Notes: generated by a model from the letters alone, not told the origin. A stretch of 64,000 nt of DNA from Vibrio sp. Of7-15 (GCF_022347565.1 NZ_JAKRGH010000002.1:1-64000); one strand, 5' to 3'. Numbered from the stretch's first letter, positions 20,315 through 29,656 are shown. Program-made: numbers and translations.

Positions 20315-20749
20315 TTATTGATTGTAGCTGTTATAAACCGTGGTCATGCCATTTTTGGTAAACCCGATCACGTGGTACGGATCTTTTTCATTTCCATATT
20401 CCATGCCCGGTGAGCCCATTGGCATACCAGGGACTGCTAAGCCAGCTAAGCTCGGTTTTTCAGTAAGAAAGCGTTTGATGTCTTTTGCGGGTATATGCCC
20501 TTCAAAAACATAGCCATCAATGACCGCAGTATGGCAAGAAGCCAATTGTGGGGTTAATCCAAGCTTTTGTTTAATTGGGTTCATGTTTTCATGGTTTTCA
20601 ACTTTAACGGTAAAACCTGCGTCTTCCATATGCTCTACCCATTCAGTGCAGCAGCCACAGTACGGTGATTTATAAGTTAGCACTTCTGTTGCAAAAGCAG
20701 AGGCAGAAAAAAAAGCTGCACCAGTGATCAGGAATTTTGATAGTTTCAT
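20315..20749 (-). CDS. copG: Periplasmic copper protein CopG (DUF411)
   Basis: 144 residues from the ATG at 20749. Residues 1-20 are a signal peptide, and the mature part begins TEVLTYKSPYCGCC with the Cys31/Cys33/Cys34 cluster, a second conserved SCH at 71-73, and a Met-rich PGMPMGSPGM stretch. DUF411/CopG proteins bind copper and help copper tolerance in V. cholerae and Pseudomonas. It is last in the copA operon; its ribosome site (AGGGATC) overlaps the stop of the 26-residue ORF upstream. Confidence 0.9.
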   Translation of the reverse strand: MKLSKFLITGAAFFSASAFATEVLTYKSPYCGCCTEWVEHMEDAGFTVKVENHENMNPIKQKLGLTPQLASCHTAVIDGYVFEGHIPAKDIKRFLTEKPSLAGLAVPGMPMGSPGMEYGNEKDPYHVIGFTKNGMTTVYNSYNQ

Positions 20750-20760
20750 GGAAGTGATCC

Positions 20761-20841
20761 CTATTTGTTTTTTGAATTTGGTATCACCCAGAACCAATAT
20801 ACGATGGCAATAATTAATATCAGGCCAATAAGATTTACCAT
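20761..20841 (-). CDS. 26-residue single-span membrane protein in the copper operon
   Basis: An ORF of 26 codons beginning MVNLIGLILIIAIVYWFWV and ending in a Lys/Asn tail. Its ATG starts 3 bases after the copA stop, and its TAG ends 11 bases before the copG ATG, so it fills the gap almost exactly. One hydrophobic helix is followed by a basic tail, giving an inside-positive C-terminus. I cannot name a family. The tight packing and helical composition support real coding; expression is unproven. Confidence 0.65.
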   Translation of the reverse strand: MVNLIGLILIIAIVYWFWVIPNSKNK

Positions 20842-20844
20842 GGT

Positions 20845-23742
20845 TTATTCCTCTGAGTGGTTTGCTGAAGTCGGTTGAAAGAGTCTTAAGCGGTTTGCAT
20901 TGGAGACGACGGTAATGGATGACAGCGCCATCGCAGCTCCAGCAACGACAGGGCTTAATAACGAACCAGTAAGCGGGTAGAGTATGCCTGCGGCAATGGG
21001 AATACCCAGCACGTTATAAATAAAGGCCCCAAATAAATTTTGTTTCATGTTCTTTAATGTTGCTTTAGACAATTCAATGGCATCCGTTACTGTGACTAAA
21101 GAATGGCGGATCAATGTTATTTGGGCACTTTCAATGGCAACGTCGCTGCCACTGCCCATTGCGATCCCCACATCTGCTTGTGCGAGTGCAGGTGCATCGT
21201 TGATACCATCACCTACCATGGCCACTTTTTTTCCTTGTTGTTGAAGCTGTTCAATTTGGGCGGCTTTACCATCAGGTAAAACTTGAGCGATAACTTCTGT
21301 GATCCCTAGCTGTGTGGCGATGGCGTTAGCTGTTGCTTGGGTATCTCCGGTTAACATGACAACGTTCAGGCCTTGTTTTTGTAATTGTTTAACGGCGTGC
21401 TTTGAATCTTCACGTAGGGGATCACTGACCAAAAATAGCCCTGCTAATTTATGGTTAATCGCAACGATAAGTGGTGTCATTGCATTGTTTGAGGCTGCAT
21501 TTAGATCGGCTTGTGCTTCAGTGATATCGATCGCCAGCTGCTCCATGAACGCAGAGTTACCAATAGCTATATTCTGATGGTTAATCGTTGCCTGGGCTCC
21601 TAATCCTAAATGTGCTTTGAAATCACTGTTAGCAAGTAAATCAACGGTGTGTTGTTGGGCATAATTTACAATTGCTTTAGCGAGTGGGTGCTCTGAGCTG
21701 GTTTCTGCGCTGGCACTGAGTTGGATTAGATCTGACTCTTTTACATTTGAGTACGTAATCAGCTGTTGTACTGAGGGCTTGCCTTGGGTAAGGGTGCCCG
21801 TTTTATCGAGAACAATGGTATCAATGTGGCTGGCTTGTTGAAGGACATCCGCATCTTTAATTAATAACCCAAGCTCTGCGGCTTTACCTACTCCTACAGT
21901 TACCGACATCGGAGTTGCTAGCCCAAGCGCACATGGGCAGGCAATGATCAACACGGTAGTTGCTGCGATAAGCATATAAATGAGAGTCGGTTCAGGACCA
22001 ATGTTGTACCAAACTAAGGCAGACAAGACGGCGATGATCATGACCACTGGAACAAAAATGGCAGAGACTTTATCGGCTAATTTTGCCAGTGCAGGTTTGC
22101 TGCTTTGAGCTTGCCTTACCATAGTAATGATACGGGCCAGCATGGTGTTTTCGCCGATGTTATCAGCCGTAAATGTTAAGCTGCCTTGTTGGTTGATGGT
22201 GCCAGCATTGACAGTATCTCCCACCTGTTTTAAAGCGGGAATAGGTTCGCCTGTTAGCATGGACTCATCAATGTAGCTTTGCCCTTGGGTGATGGTGCCA
22301 TCGACGGGAATTTTGCTGCCTGGCTTTAAGCGTAATGACATACCCGCTTTAACCTCTTCAAGAGGAAGTTCTTTTTCTTCTCCGTTGATTAAAACAATGG
22401 CGGTTTGTGGTTGTAAATCGAGGAGCTTCTCTAATGCTTGAGACGTGCGGCTACGGGCTTTGGTTTCAATGGCGTGACCCAAAGTGATTAACCCCAAAAT
22501 CATTGCACTGGCTTCAAAATACACATGCCGAGCTTCTACAGGAAACAGGGTGGGGGCAAGAAGCACGAGCATGGAATATAACCAAGCAGAGCCTGTACCT
22601 AGGGCAACAAGAGTATCCATACTAGCGCGATGGTGAGTAAACGCTTTCCATGCATTTACATAAAAATGACGCCCAGCGGTGCAGAGCAGAGCAAGACAAA
22701 GAATACCGACGATACCCCAGCCTATTTGATCTTGTGGGGATTGGATCATCATGCTCCCCCCAGCTAAGCCCCATAACATTAGGGGAGCACCAAGCAGTAA
22801 GGCTAGGAAAGTGTTTTTCTTATGGCTTGCATATTGCCCTTGCTGCTGCGCTTTTTGTTGTTCACGACGCTGATGCTCACTCAGACTTACTTGAGCGCCA
22901 TATCCTGCATCCTCGACGGCTTTGATAAGATCGTGTGCGCTGGCTTGCCCTGATACTAATGCGGTTCTTTCCGCAAGGTTAACTCTTGCCGATTGTACAT
23001 GCTCAACAGAAAAAAGTGCTTTTTCAACAGAAGCAACACAGCTAGCACAGGTGATCCCTGAAAGGATTAGCTGAATGCTCTCGGTTTCTGTGGCGACTGC
23101 TTCTTCGGTAAGTGGTGTGTTTGCCTGTACAGTTGGCTGCTCAGTTTCTGGCTCAGATATTGGGGGCAGCGTCGTTGCACCAAAGCCTAATGATTCAATA
23201 AGCTCAATGATATCTTCACTGGAGCTGGTGGTCGTGATGATTGCTTGTTCTTTTGAAGTGTCGTAGTGAGAGATGCATGATTCCGCATCTAAAGCAGCAT
23301 TCAGCTTTTCTACGCACTTTTGGCAAGATAAGCCAGTAAGGTACAGAGTGTAGTTGGTGGTTTCTGGAACTTGATAGCCAAGTTTCTCAATCAGAGCAAC
23401 GAGTTCACTCTTGCTGATGGTACCTTGCACACTAAGTTGATGTTTTTCTACTTGGTGGCTGGTGATTGTACTTTGTTTGGCTAATGCAGCTTCTACTTTC
23501 GCTACGCATCGGCCACAGCTTAAGCCTGCAAGAGGCAAGTGATGTGTCTCTCCGGCTTGGTAGCCTAGTTCTTCAATGGCATTAAACGCATCTGTCAGTA
23601 AGAAGTTGCCAGATATTGTTGCAGTGTTGGTATCGACGGTGGCTTCTGTAACCCCATCTAGGGAGGTAAGGGCGTTGGATATTTTTTTTGCACACCCCAT
23701 GCAACGAACTTTTTGTAGTGGGATCACAATACCATTGTCCAT
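20845..23742 (-). CDS. copA: Cu(+)-exporting P1B-type ATPase
   Basis: Pumps Cu(I) from cytoplasm to periplasm. From the ATG at 23742 (ideal AGGAGG site; an upstream extension has none) it is 965 residues, longer than E. coli CopA (834). Four heavy-metal-binding domains are seen, with CxxC at 14-17, 76-79, 140-143 and 232-235. Then come the transmembrane helices, the TGEP actuator loop, the CPC metal site near 600, DKTGTLT near 645 and GDGINDAP near 849. A CueR-type promoter lies upstream. Confidence 0.97.
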   Translation of the reverse strand: MDNGIVIPLQKVRCMGCAKKISNALTSLDGVTEATVDTNTATISGNFLLTDAFNAIEELGYQAGETHHLPLAGLSCGRCVAKVEAALAKQSTITSHQVEKHQLSVQGTISKSELVALIEKLGYQVPETTNYTLYLTGLSCQKCVEKLNAALDAESCISHYDTSKEQAIITTTSSSEDIIELIESLGFGATTLPPISEPETEQPTVQANTPLTEEAVATETESIQLILSGITCASCVASVEKALFSVEHVQSARVNLAERTALVSGQASAHDLIKAVEDAGYGAQVSLSEHQRREQQKAQQQGQYASHKKNTFLALLLGAPLMLWGLAGGSMMIQSPQDQIGWGIVGILCLALLCTAGRHFYVNAWKAFTHHRASMDTLVALGTGSAWLYSMLVLLAPTLFPVEARHVYFEASAMILGLITLGHAIETKARSRTSQALEKLLDLQPQTAIVLINGEEKELPLEEVKAGMSLRLKPGSKIPVDGTITQGQSYIDESMLTGEPIPALKQVGDTVNAGTINQQGSLTFTADNIGENTMLARIITMVRQAQSSKPALAKLADKVSAIFVPVVMIIAVLSALVWYNIGPEPTLIYMLIAATTVLIIACPCALGLATPMSVTVGVGKAAELGLLIKDADVLQQASHIDTIVLDKTGTLTQGKPSVQQLITYSNVKESDLIQLSASAETSSEHPLAKAIVNYAQQHTVDLLANSDFKAHLGLGAQATINHQNIAIGNSAFMEQLAIDITEAQADLNAASNNAMTPLIVAINHKLAGLFLVSDPLREDSKHAVKQLQKQGLNVVMLTGDTQATANAIATQLGITEVIAQVLPDGKAAQIEQLQQQGKKVAMVGDGINDAPALAQADVGIAMGSGSDVAIESAQITLIRHSLVTVTDAIELSKATLKNMKQNLFGAFIYNVLGIPIAAGILYPLTGSLLSPVVAGAAMALSSITVVSNANRLRLFQPTSANHSEE

Positions 23743-23796
23743 AATTACCTCCTGATAAAAGTCAATAAAGTGCAGTCCACCTGCCACTAATATTGA

Positions 23797-23827
23797 ATAC
23801 TAAACCTTCCATCAAGTGGAAGGTCAA
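23797..23827 (-). promoter_or_regulatory. CueR-controlled copA promoter
   Basis: On the minus strand, -35 TTGACC (23822-23827) and -10 TAGTAT (23797-23802) are 19 bases apart, the over-long spacer typical of MerR-family targets. The spacer holds the dyad ACCTTCC-N7-GGAAGGT (23804-23824), the known CueR recognition pattern. It lies 55 bases upstream of copA, and cueR itself is 400 bases away. Confidence 0.9.
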
Positions 23828-23893
23828 GTGTCTAATTCACGAGGAGCTAAGTAAAGCTAATGGAATGAGAATAAAGCGATCAGAGTAGAGGTA

Positions 23894-24094
23894 TTATGCG
23901 TTGTCTTCTGAAGGTGTTTCTTGGGCAGGAGCTACATCACTAGTGGCTTGATTCTCTGCATTCTGAGCTTCGAGTTCCATTTTTGCACGTTCTGCCTTTG
24001 AGATGTAACGGGGCTTATTGCTCTTGTGCAGTTTCGCATTCGCTTTTTTCATGCGCTTTTTTAAAATCTGGTTTACTTTCTTTTTACGGTTCAT
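23894..24094 (-). CDS. DUF2986 small basic protein (66 aa)
   Basis: 66 residues. The N-terminal half is highly basic (MNRKKKVNQILKKRMKKANA), followed by the conserved KPRYISKAERAKMELEAQ and an acidic, low-complexity tail. This matches DUF2986, common in vibrios and of unknown function. The charge suggests nucleic acid or ribosome contact, but that is inference. It sits alone between copA and cueR. Confidence 0.85.
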   Translation of the reverse strand: MNRKKKVNQILKKRMKKANAKLHKSNKPRYISKAERAKMELEAQNAENQATSDVAPAQETPSEDNA

Positions 24095-24158
24095 GGTGTC
24101 ATTCCAATGGTGTTGATGGGCTGTGATTGTAAGGGCTTTTGACTGAATAACAAGTGTA

Positions 24159-24187
24159 TTGACGTTCTAGCTACTGGAAGGTATACA
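24159..24187 (+). promoter_or_regulatory. Probable cueR promoter
   Basis: TTGACG (24159-24164) and TATACA (24182-24187) are spaced by 17 bases, about 38 bases before the cueR ATG. A GGAAGG half-site ends the spacer, so weak autoregulation is possible. Confidence 0.65.
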
Positions 24188-24224
24188 TTCGTCATCATGA
24201 GCCGATTTAGATCTAGGTGATAGA

Positions 24225-24626
24225 ATGAACATTAGTGAAGTCGCAAAACTGACTGGATTAACAGCCAAAACCATACGTTTTTATGAAGGAAAAGGGCTGC
24301 TTACTGAGCCAAAGCGTGGGAATAATGGTTATCGATTATACAGTAATAAACACGTTGATGAGTTGGTATTGATACGTCGTTCCCGTTTAGTGGGGTTTAG
24401 CTTAGATGAATGCCAAGGGCTCTTGATGCTCGCGAAAAATCCAAACCGACGCAGTGCGGATGTAAAAAGCAAAACCTTAGATAAGGTGGCTGAGATTGAC
24501 ATTAAGATAAAAGAGCTTACAGAAATGAAGCAGACTTTACTTTCTTTAGCGGAAAGTTGCCCTGGTGATGAGGGGGCTGAGTGTCCGATTATTAATGGTT
24601 TATCGTGTTGCGATCCAAAGAAATAG
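24225..24626 (+). CDS. cueR: Cu(I)-responsive MerR-family regulator CueR
   Basis: 133 residues. It has a MerR winged helix at the N-terminus (ISEVAKLTGLTAKTIRFYE), a dimerisation coil, and the metal loop with Cys112 and Cys120 (CPGDEGAEC) at exactly the CueR spacing and positions. A short Cys-containing tail (SCCDPKK) follows. It activates copA through the long-spacer promoter at 23797-23827. In E. coli cueR also sits beside the ybbJ-qmcA pair, as here. Confidence 0.95.
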   Translation: MNISEVAKLTGLTAKTIRFYEGKGLLTEPKRGNNGYRLYSNKHVDELVLIRRSRLVGFSLDECQGLLMLAKNPNRRSADVKSKTLDKVAEIDIKIKELTEMKQTLLSLAESCPGDEGAECPIINGLSCCDPKK

Positions 24627-24647
24627 AGCACCAATCGATGGTGCTCT
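24625..24647 (+). terminator. Hairpin after cueR
   Basis: AGAGCACCA and TGGTGCTCT form a perfect nine-pair stem at the cueR stop. The downstream tract is only mildly T-rich, so termination is likely but not certain. Confidence 0.55.
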
Positions 24648-24679
24648 ATGTTATGAGGTGTGGCTATTGATTGCTAAGC

Positions 24680-25132
24680 CTAGGAGACAGGCTTGATGAT
24701 AAGAATAATTCCCTCAACATCCACGACTTCGACTAAGGTACCGGCATCAATTTTTGTGTCGGTGCGAGCTGACCAACAGCTGTCACCTAATTGTATTCTG
24801 CAGTTACCTTTTTCAATGGTTTCTTCTAACCGTGTTGTTTGGCCTATCATTTGGCGATCTCGTTGGTTTAACACACGGTTCTTGTCTTCTGATTTATCTT
24901 TGCCGTGCTGGTATCGCCACCATAGCCAAGTTGTGATCAGAGAGAAGCTTGCAAAAGACATCCATTGCATTTGCCAGCTAAGTGGCATCAAAGAGATGAT
25001 TAAGCCAACAAGCATGGCAGAGATCCCTAGCCAGAGTAAGTAGCCAGCAGTACCTAATAATTCCAGTAGCAATAACCCGAGGCCAAATGCTAGCCAGTGC
25101 CAGTAATTCGCTTGTTCAAGTAACTCAATCAT
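24680..25132 (-). CDS. ybbJ: NfeD-family membrane protein (YbbJ)
   Basis: 150 residues: three or four N-terminal hydrophobic segments and a C-terminal OB-fold-like domain (about 85-150, with GQTTRLEETIEKGNCRIQLGD). NfeD proteins work with SPFH proteins encoded next to them, and here the partner qmcA ends 9 bases upstream. Its exact role in membrane organisation is not known. Confidence 0.9.
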   Translation of the reverse strand: MIELLEQANYWHWLAFGLGLLLLELLGTAGYLLWLGISAMLVGLIISLMPLSWQMQWMSFASFSLITTWLWWRYQHGKDKSEDKNRVLNQRDRQMIGQTTRLEETIEKGNCRIQLGDSCWSARTDTKIDAGTLVEVVDVEGIILIIKPVS

Positions 25133-25141
25133 ATTTCCCCC

Positions 25142-26089
25142 TTAGCTTGAACGGTGTTGCTGGGTATCGTTAGCGCTGTCTTTGCTTGCTGTAAACATTT
25201 CTGCGATACCTGCAACCGAGCCCATTAAGCCAGTTGCTTCGAGTGGTAACATAATAATTTTACCATTTTCTGCTTGGCCGATAGATTTAAGTGCTTCGGT
25301 GTAGCCTTGTGCAATAAAGTAATTTACCGCTTGCATGTCACCTTGAGCAATTGCGTCCGATACCATGCTAGTTGCACGAGCTTCGGCTTCTGCAGCGCGC
25401 TCACGAGCTTCGGCTTGTAAAATAGCAGCTTGTTTATCACCTTCTGCTTTTAAGATCTCCGATTGTTTATGACCTTCTGCTTTAAGGATTTCAGCCTGAC
25501 GTACACCTTCAGCTTCTAGAATGTCGGCACGCTTGTTACGCTCTGCTTTCATTTGTGCGTTCATGGCTGCGGTTAGATCCGCTGGTGGCTGAACATCTTT
25601 GATCTCAATACGAGTAACTTTAATACCCCAAGGGTTGGTGGCACCATCTACAATCGTCAGCAATCGGCTATTGATGTTGTCACGTTGACTCAGCATTTCG
25701 TCAAGTTCCATAGAGCCAAGTACTGTACGAATGTTCGTTAAAGTCAGGTTACGGATGGCATGCTCTAGATCGTTAACTTCATAAGCGGCTTTAGAAGCTT
25801 CAATAACTTGAATGAAACACACAGCATCGATGGTGACGTTGGCGTTATCTTTTGAGATGACTTCTTGAGCAGGGATGTCGAGCACCTGCTCCATCATATT
25901 GATCTTTTGACCAATAGAGTCGATGAAAGGAATAATAATATTTAGGCCTGGCTGTAGAGTTTTGGTGTAACGACCAAAACGTTCAACTGTCCAGTTATGT
26001 CCTTGAGGAACGGTTTTTACACCTGCTGCAATAATAACAATAGCGACAAGTATAAACACACCAAGGGTAATGAGAGTATCGTAAGGCAT
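25142..26089 (-). CDS. qmcA: SPFH-domain membrane protein QmcA
   Basis: 315 residues from the ATG at 26089, which has a good GGAAG site; an upstream start is less likely. One N-terminal membrane helix (about 6-26) is followed by the SPFH/Band-7 domain and a helical coiled coil. The coil contains three near-repeats of ILKAEGxKQ around residues 195-225, and an Ala/Glu-rich stretch follows. QmcA forms large oligomeric cages in the inner membrane of E. coli and associates with FtsH. Operon with the NfeD gene. Confidence 0.93.
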   Translation of the reverse strand: MPYDTLITLGVFILVAIVIIAAGVKTVPQGHNWTVERFGRYTKTLQPGLNIIIPFIDSIGQKINMMEQVLDIPAQEVISKDNANVTIDAVCFIQVIEASKAAYEVNDLEHAIRNLTLTNIRTVLGSMELDEMLSQRDNINSRLLTIVDGATNPWGIKVTRIEIKDVQPPADLTAAMNAQMKAERNKRADILEAEGVRQAEILKAEGHKQSEILKAEGDKQAAILQAEARERAAEAEARATSMVSDAIAQGDMQAVNYFIAQGYTEALKSIGQAENGKIIMLPLEATGLMGSVAGIAEMFTASKDSANDTQQHRSS

Positions 26090-26254
26090 AGTATCTTCCT
26101 GATTTGTAAATAAATGGAACAAAACGTGGCTAATCAGAGGATACGCACTTATATGCTACTAATAAATAGTAATACCAATAATATTATAAAAAGTCTAACT
26201 ATTTGTGTTTGTTGATATTTTTGTTACTTGCCTTGCTTTAAGAAAGTGAATTGA

Positions 26255-26290
26255 TGAAAAATAAGCAGCCGACTTAAAAGTGGCTGCTTA
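26255..26290 (-). terminator. Terminator of cnoX
   Basis: AAGCAGCC and GGCTGCTT (26263-26270 with 26282-26289) form a stem. The minus-strand transcript continues into ATTTTTC. Confidence 0.75.
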
Positions 26291-26307
26291 GAGTTTGAAT
26301 TAGGAGG

Positions 26308-27162
26308 TTAGTACAGTAATGAATACAGCTGTCGGCGGTACTTAGCTGCTATGGCATTCCCTTGTCCAAGAGCGGAAAGAATATCCAACATAGTTTTTTT
26401 AGCACTACCATCATTCGCATTTAAATCTTTTCGTAAGACTGTAATGAGTAACTCAAGCGCCTCTTCTTGGCGATTTACTTGGCTGTATTGTACTGCCAGT
26501 TCAAAAGCCACATCGTGATTGTTTGGATCGGCATGGTACGCATCTTCTAATGAACGAATTTCAGGTGTGTCTGCCGCTTGTTTATGAAGTTCTAATTTAG
26601 CAATTAAACCTTTGAACTTTGCGTCTTGATCTTGCATTGGGATCGTAGTTAATAACGTTTCTGCATCATCAAACTGCTGAGTTTCGACTAAACACTCGGC
26701 TATGGCCAATTTAACAATGCTGTTGCCTTGAAAGTGATCTAACAAGCTTTTTAGAGTAGGGAGAGCTTCGGTGTATTTCCCTGCATCGACTTGTTCTAGA
26801 GCAGCCTTTAGTTGCATTTCTTCTTGGCTAGGTAAATGTTTGTTTAACATTGCCTGAATAGCCTCAATTGGCTGAGGGCCGCCTAACCCATCAACGGGTT
26901 GACCATTTTTAAATAGTGCGATGGTTGGCAGTGCTTGAACGCCAAATTGTGAGGCGATCATTTGTTCTTGTTCGCAGTTTAAGAGCGCGAGTGTAAATTG
27001 ACCTGAATATTGGTGTGCTAACTGTTGTAGGGCTGGGATGAGATCGGCGCTTTCTTGGCTCATTGGCGCCCAGAAATGGATCAAAACAGGGGCTTGGCGC
27101 GATCCTTCTAAAACTTGCTGGAAATTTTGTTCATTGAGCTCAACGATGTAATTCGGCTGCAT
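26308..27162 (-). CDS. cnoX: Chaperedoxin CnoX (YbbN)
   Basis: 284 residues. An N-terminal thioredoxin fold (about 5-110) is joined to C-terminal TPR repeats. The thioredoxin CxxC is absent: the site reads WAPMSQES, against SQHC in E. coli. The second conserved Cys in LLNCEQEQ, the redox-active Cys63 of E. coli CnoX, remains. CnoX protects oxidised proteins and hands them to GroEL. Gene order with cueR-ybbJ-qmcA matches E. coli, though ybbL and ybbM are missing here. Confidence 0.92.
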   Translation of the reverse strand: MQPNYIVELNEQNFQQVLEGSRQAPVLIHFWAPMSQESADLIPALQQLAHQYSGQFTLALLNCEQEQMIASQFGVQALPTIALFKNGQPVDGLGGPQPIEAIQAMLNKHLPSQEEMQLKAALEQVDAGKYTEALPTLKSLLDHFQGNSIVKLAIAECLVETQQFDDAETLLTTIPMQDQDAKFKGLIAKLELHKQAADTPEIRSLEDAYHADPNNHDVAFELAVQYSQVNRQEEALELLITVLRKDLNANDGSAKKTMLDILSALGQGNAIAAKYRRQLYSLLY

Positions 27163-27256
27163 GTAAATACCCTAAATGATTCAGTCTTTACATTGAATCT
27201 GAGGGTAAGTGGTCGTTTTTTCAAGGTTTGTGATTCTTTTTCGCTGTAGAAAGCAC

Positions 27257-27284
27257 AAAACCGCTCTGAGTTGAGCGGCTTTGG
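27257..27284 (-). terminator. Hairpin terminator after the 21-residue ORF
   Basis: CCGCTC (27261-27266) pairs with GAGCGG (27273-27278), extended by flanking A/T pairs. On the minus strand it is followed by TTTTG. It lies 23 bases past the stop of the small ORF at 27307-27372. Confidence 0.6.
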
Positions 27285-27306
27285 GCTTAATGCAAGCAAA
27301 GGTGTG

Positions 27307-27372
27307 TTAGAAAATTAACACGACGGCCAGTGTAATACTGACACAAATCCAGTTTATATGGCGAAGCGTCAT
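27307..27372 (-). CDS. Candidate 21-residue membrane peptide
   Basis: Reads MTLRHINWICVSITLAVVLIF on the minus strand. An almost ideal ribosome site (GGGAGGTCAA) precedes the ATG, and a terminator hairpin follows. The peptide is one hydrophobic helix with a short basic N-terminus. It stands alone in a 400-base gap between cnoX and an SDR gene. No family is recognised. It may be a stand-alone small protein or part of a small RNA. Confidence 0.5.
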   Translation of the reverse strand: MTLRHINWICVSITLAVVLIF

Positions 27373-27563
27373 TTGACCTCCCACAGTTGTATGCCGTTTG
27401 TTTATTAGGCTTATTTTTGCTTTTTTTGGTCTATTTCATGGAAGCAAGTGTGGGCCTTGTTGATGATGAAATAGACTAAACTGTTTTTGTGACACTAATA
27501 TGACTAAATGTAGATTTTCTCATTGTTTAGATTATTTTTTTACCTGTTGCCTGTTTTTGGTAG

Positions 27564-28391
27564 TTAATCACTCTTTGAAAGTAAATAATCGAGCTGTTTA
27601 GTCGGTAAAATACGACGAAGGAATGCAAAGACCTTTGTTGGTGTTGTGACTCGATAGCGTGGTTTTGCTCGTTTTGCCATCAATGCGTGAAGCAGAGGAG
27701 GAACGATTGAACTTGCGGGTAGGGTGAAGGCATTATTGGATTCTTTCTTTTCTAAGCGCGCTATTTGTTGCTGATATTTCAGGCGATGCTCACTGTTATC
27801 GATATTGACCCATTTTGTAAAAGCATTTAACGCATTGGCTCTAAATTGAGTTTCAATAGGGCCAGGTTCGATAAGGCTAATTTGAATGCCAGAACCTTGT
27901 AGTTCAAGCCTGAGAGTGTCTGTCCAGCCTTCTAAGGCAAATTTAGATGCGTTATAAGCACCGCGATACTTCATCGCAACAATACCGAGCACAGAGCTAT
28001 TTTGAATAATTCGTCCTTCCCCTGCTTGGCGCATTATTGGTAATACTTCAGCTACGAGCTGGTGCCAGCCAAATAAATTTACTTCAAATTGTTCACGCAA
28101 TGCTTGTCTAGGTAAGTCTTCCAAAGCACCAGGTTGACCATAAGCGCCATTATTGAATAAGGCATAAAGTTGGCCATTAGTGAGTTCTAACGTTTTTTGT
28201 ACAGCTTGAGTGATACTTTCTGGGCTTTGTAAATCAAGCTGAAGACAGGTAAGTCCTTCTTGTTGCAATCGCTCTACGTCGGCTACTTTCCTGCATGAGG
28301 CGATCACTTGAAACCCTTGTTTATGCAGTGCGTGGGCACATTCATAGCCAATACCACTGGAACAGCCAGTGATCAAAATGGAACGAGTCAT
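27564..28391 (-). CDS. Short-chain dehydrogenase/reductase (YbbO-like)
   Basis: 275 residues of the classical SDR fold: the cofactor motif TGCSSGIG at 8-15, the NNGAYG motif, catalytic Ser in the QNSSVLG region and YNASKFALEG as the YxxxK site. E. coli YbbO, an NADP-dependent aldehyde reductase, sits beside cnoX in the same way, so YbbO orthology is likely. The substrate is not shown by sequence. Confidence 0.88.
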   Translation of the reverse strand: MTRSILITGCSSGIGYECAHALHKQGFQVIASCRKVADVERLQQEGLTCLQLDLQSPESITQAVQKTLELTNGQLYALFNNGAYGQPGALEDLPRQALREQFEVNLFGWHQLVAEVLPIMRQAGEGRIIQNSSVLGIVAMKYRGAYNASKFALEGWTDTLRLELQGSGIQISLIEPGPIETQFRANALNAFTKWVNIDNSEHRLKYQQQIARLEKKESNNAFTLPASSIVPPLLHALMAKRAKPRYRVTTPTKVFAFLRRILPTKQLDYLLSKSD

Positions 28392-28446
28392 TGTTCTTCC
28401 TTAACATTACCAAATACAGAGTGTTTGCAAAGGCATCATAGAACTT

Positions 28447-29361
28447 TTAATTCTTTGATTGAAGTAAGTTCTCTAAGGCAGGGGGAAGGTAGGAATATTT
28501 AAATTCGAAGCCAATGTCCGTTAAGTTTTTGGGTTTAGCGCGCTGGCTATCAAGTAATAAAGAGGCAGACTCACCAAGCAGTAACTTTATCGCCCAGGTT
28601 GGTGTGAACAGCAGGTGTGGGCGATGCAGGGTTTTGGCAAGCATTTGGCTAAATTCTTTATTTGTAACTGGGTGTGGGGCACAGAGGTTAAAGGGGCCCT
28701 TGGCGTGAGGTGTATTTAACAAATGTAGGATGGCGTGAACCATGTCGTGCAGGTGTATCCACGGCATGTATTGTTGGCCATGACCAATTGGGCCTCCTAA
28801 GCCGAGTTGATAGGGCAAAAGCATTTTAGAAAGGGCCCCCCCGCACCTTCCCAGTACAATTCCGGTTCTGAGCAAGCATACTCGAGTATTTTCTGATTCG
28901 GCGTGCTTTGCGATTTCCTCCCATTTTGCACAAATATGATGAGCAAAACCGTGATGGTGAACAACGAGAGATTCATCAAAAGGATGAGCTTGTTGATCGG
29001 CGTAATAACCTACGGCTGAACCACTAATAAAGGTATGAGGTGGAATACTGCTGGCGTGGCATTTGGCAACGAGTTGTTCCGTGATCTTCCAGCGACTGTC
29101 GCAGATGACTTTTTTTTGTTGATTACTCCAGCGTTTATCTACGATGGGTTCGCCAGCTAAATTAATAATGGCATCAATATGGTTAAAGTCGCTCAGTTCA
29201 TCTAATGCGTTAATGTAGTCAATATGGCCGATGTCGAGGTGGGCAAGGGTGTCTTTGGCCTTTTCTGTTGAGCGGGTTAACAGGGTTATTTGATGTTTCG
29301 CAAGATGAGCCAGTAATGCTTTGCCGATAAATCCTGTGCCACCTGTCACCAAAATATGCAT
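28447..29361 (-). CDS. TIGR01777-family epimerase (YfcH-like)
   Basis: 304 residues. An extended-SDR nucleotide motif GGTGFIGKAL is at 7-16, the SGSAVGYY segment corresponds to the active-site region, and a C-terminal DUF1731 portion ends RAKPKNLTDIGFEFKYS. Enzymatic substrate unknown. The coding strand contains a run of seven G residues near 28840 but the frame is intact. It is divergent from yfcE; the two are near each other in E. coli too. Confidence 0.9.
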   Translation of the reverse strand: MHILVTGGTGFIGKALLAHLAKHQITLLTRSTEKAKDTLAHLDIGHIDYINALDELSDFNHIDAIINLAGEPIVDKRWSNQQKKVICDSRWKITEQLVAKCHASSIPPHTFISGSAVGYYADQQAHPFDESLVVHHHGFAHHICAKWEEIAKHAESENTRVCLLRTGIVLGRCGGALSKMLLPYQLGLGGPIGHGQQYMPWIHLHDMVHAILHLLNTPHAKGPFNLCAPHPVTNKEFSQMLAKTLHRPHLLFTPTWAIKLLLGESASLLLDSQRAKPKNLTDIGFEFKYSYLPPALENLLQSKN

Positions 29362-29656
29362 GAGCTACCTCTGTCATTTGTGCATCTAAGTATAGATGAA
29401 TCCTTGAATAAATTGTAAATCACTATAGCAAACAGTTGCATTTATCATCAGTGAAATATTTTTTATCTTGTGTGATAGCGGCTTTTCATCACGGTTTCTA
29501 AAAACTGTTCGATCTCTTCGCATTTATCTTATGGGGAAGGGAAGCTCAGGGTCAGCCACCGTTACTACGCTAAAAGTCATAGGAGGAAGTTTATTTCGCA
29601 CTTGATGTTAACAGGCGTACAATTCCTTTTTTGTTTTATATTTATTGGAGTGCGTC

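Noticed and set aside
20845-23742. Programmed frameshift in copA giving a short chaperone, as in E. coli
   Set aside because: I found no slippery heptamer of the known type after the first metal-binding domain on the coding strand.
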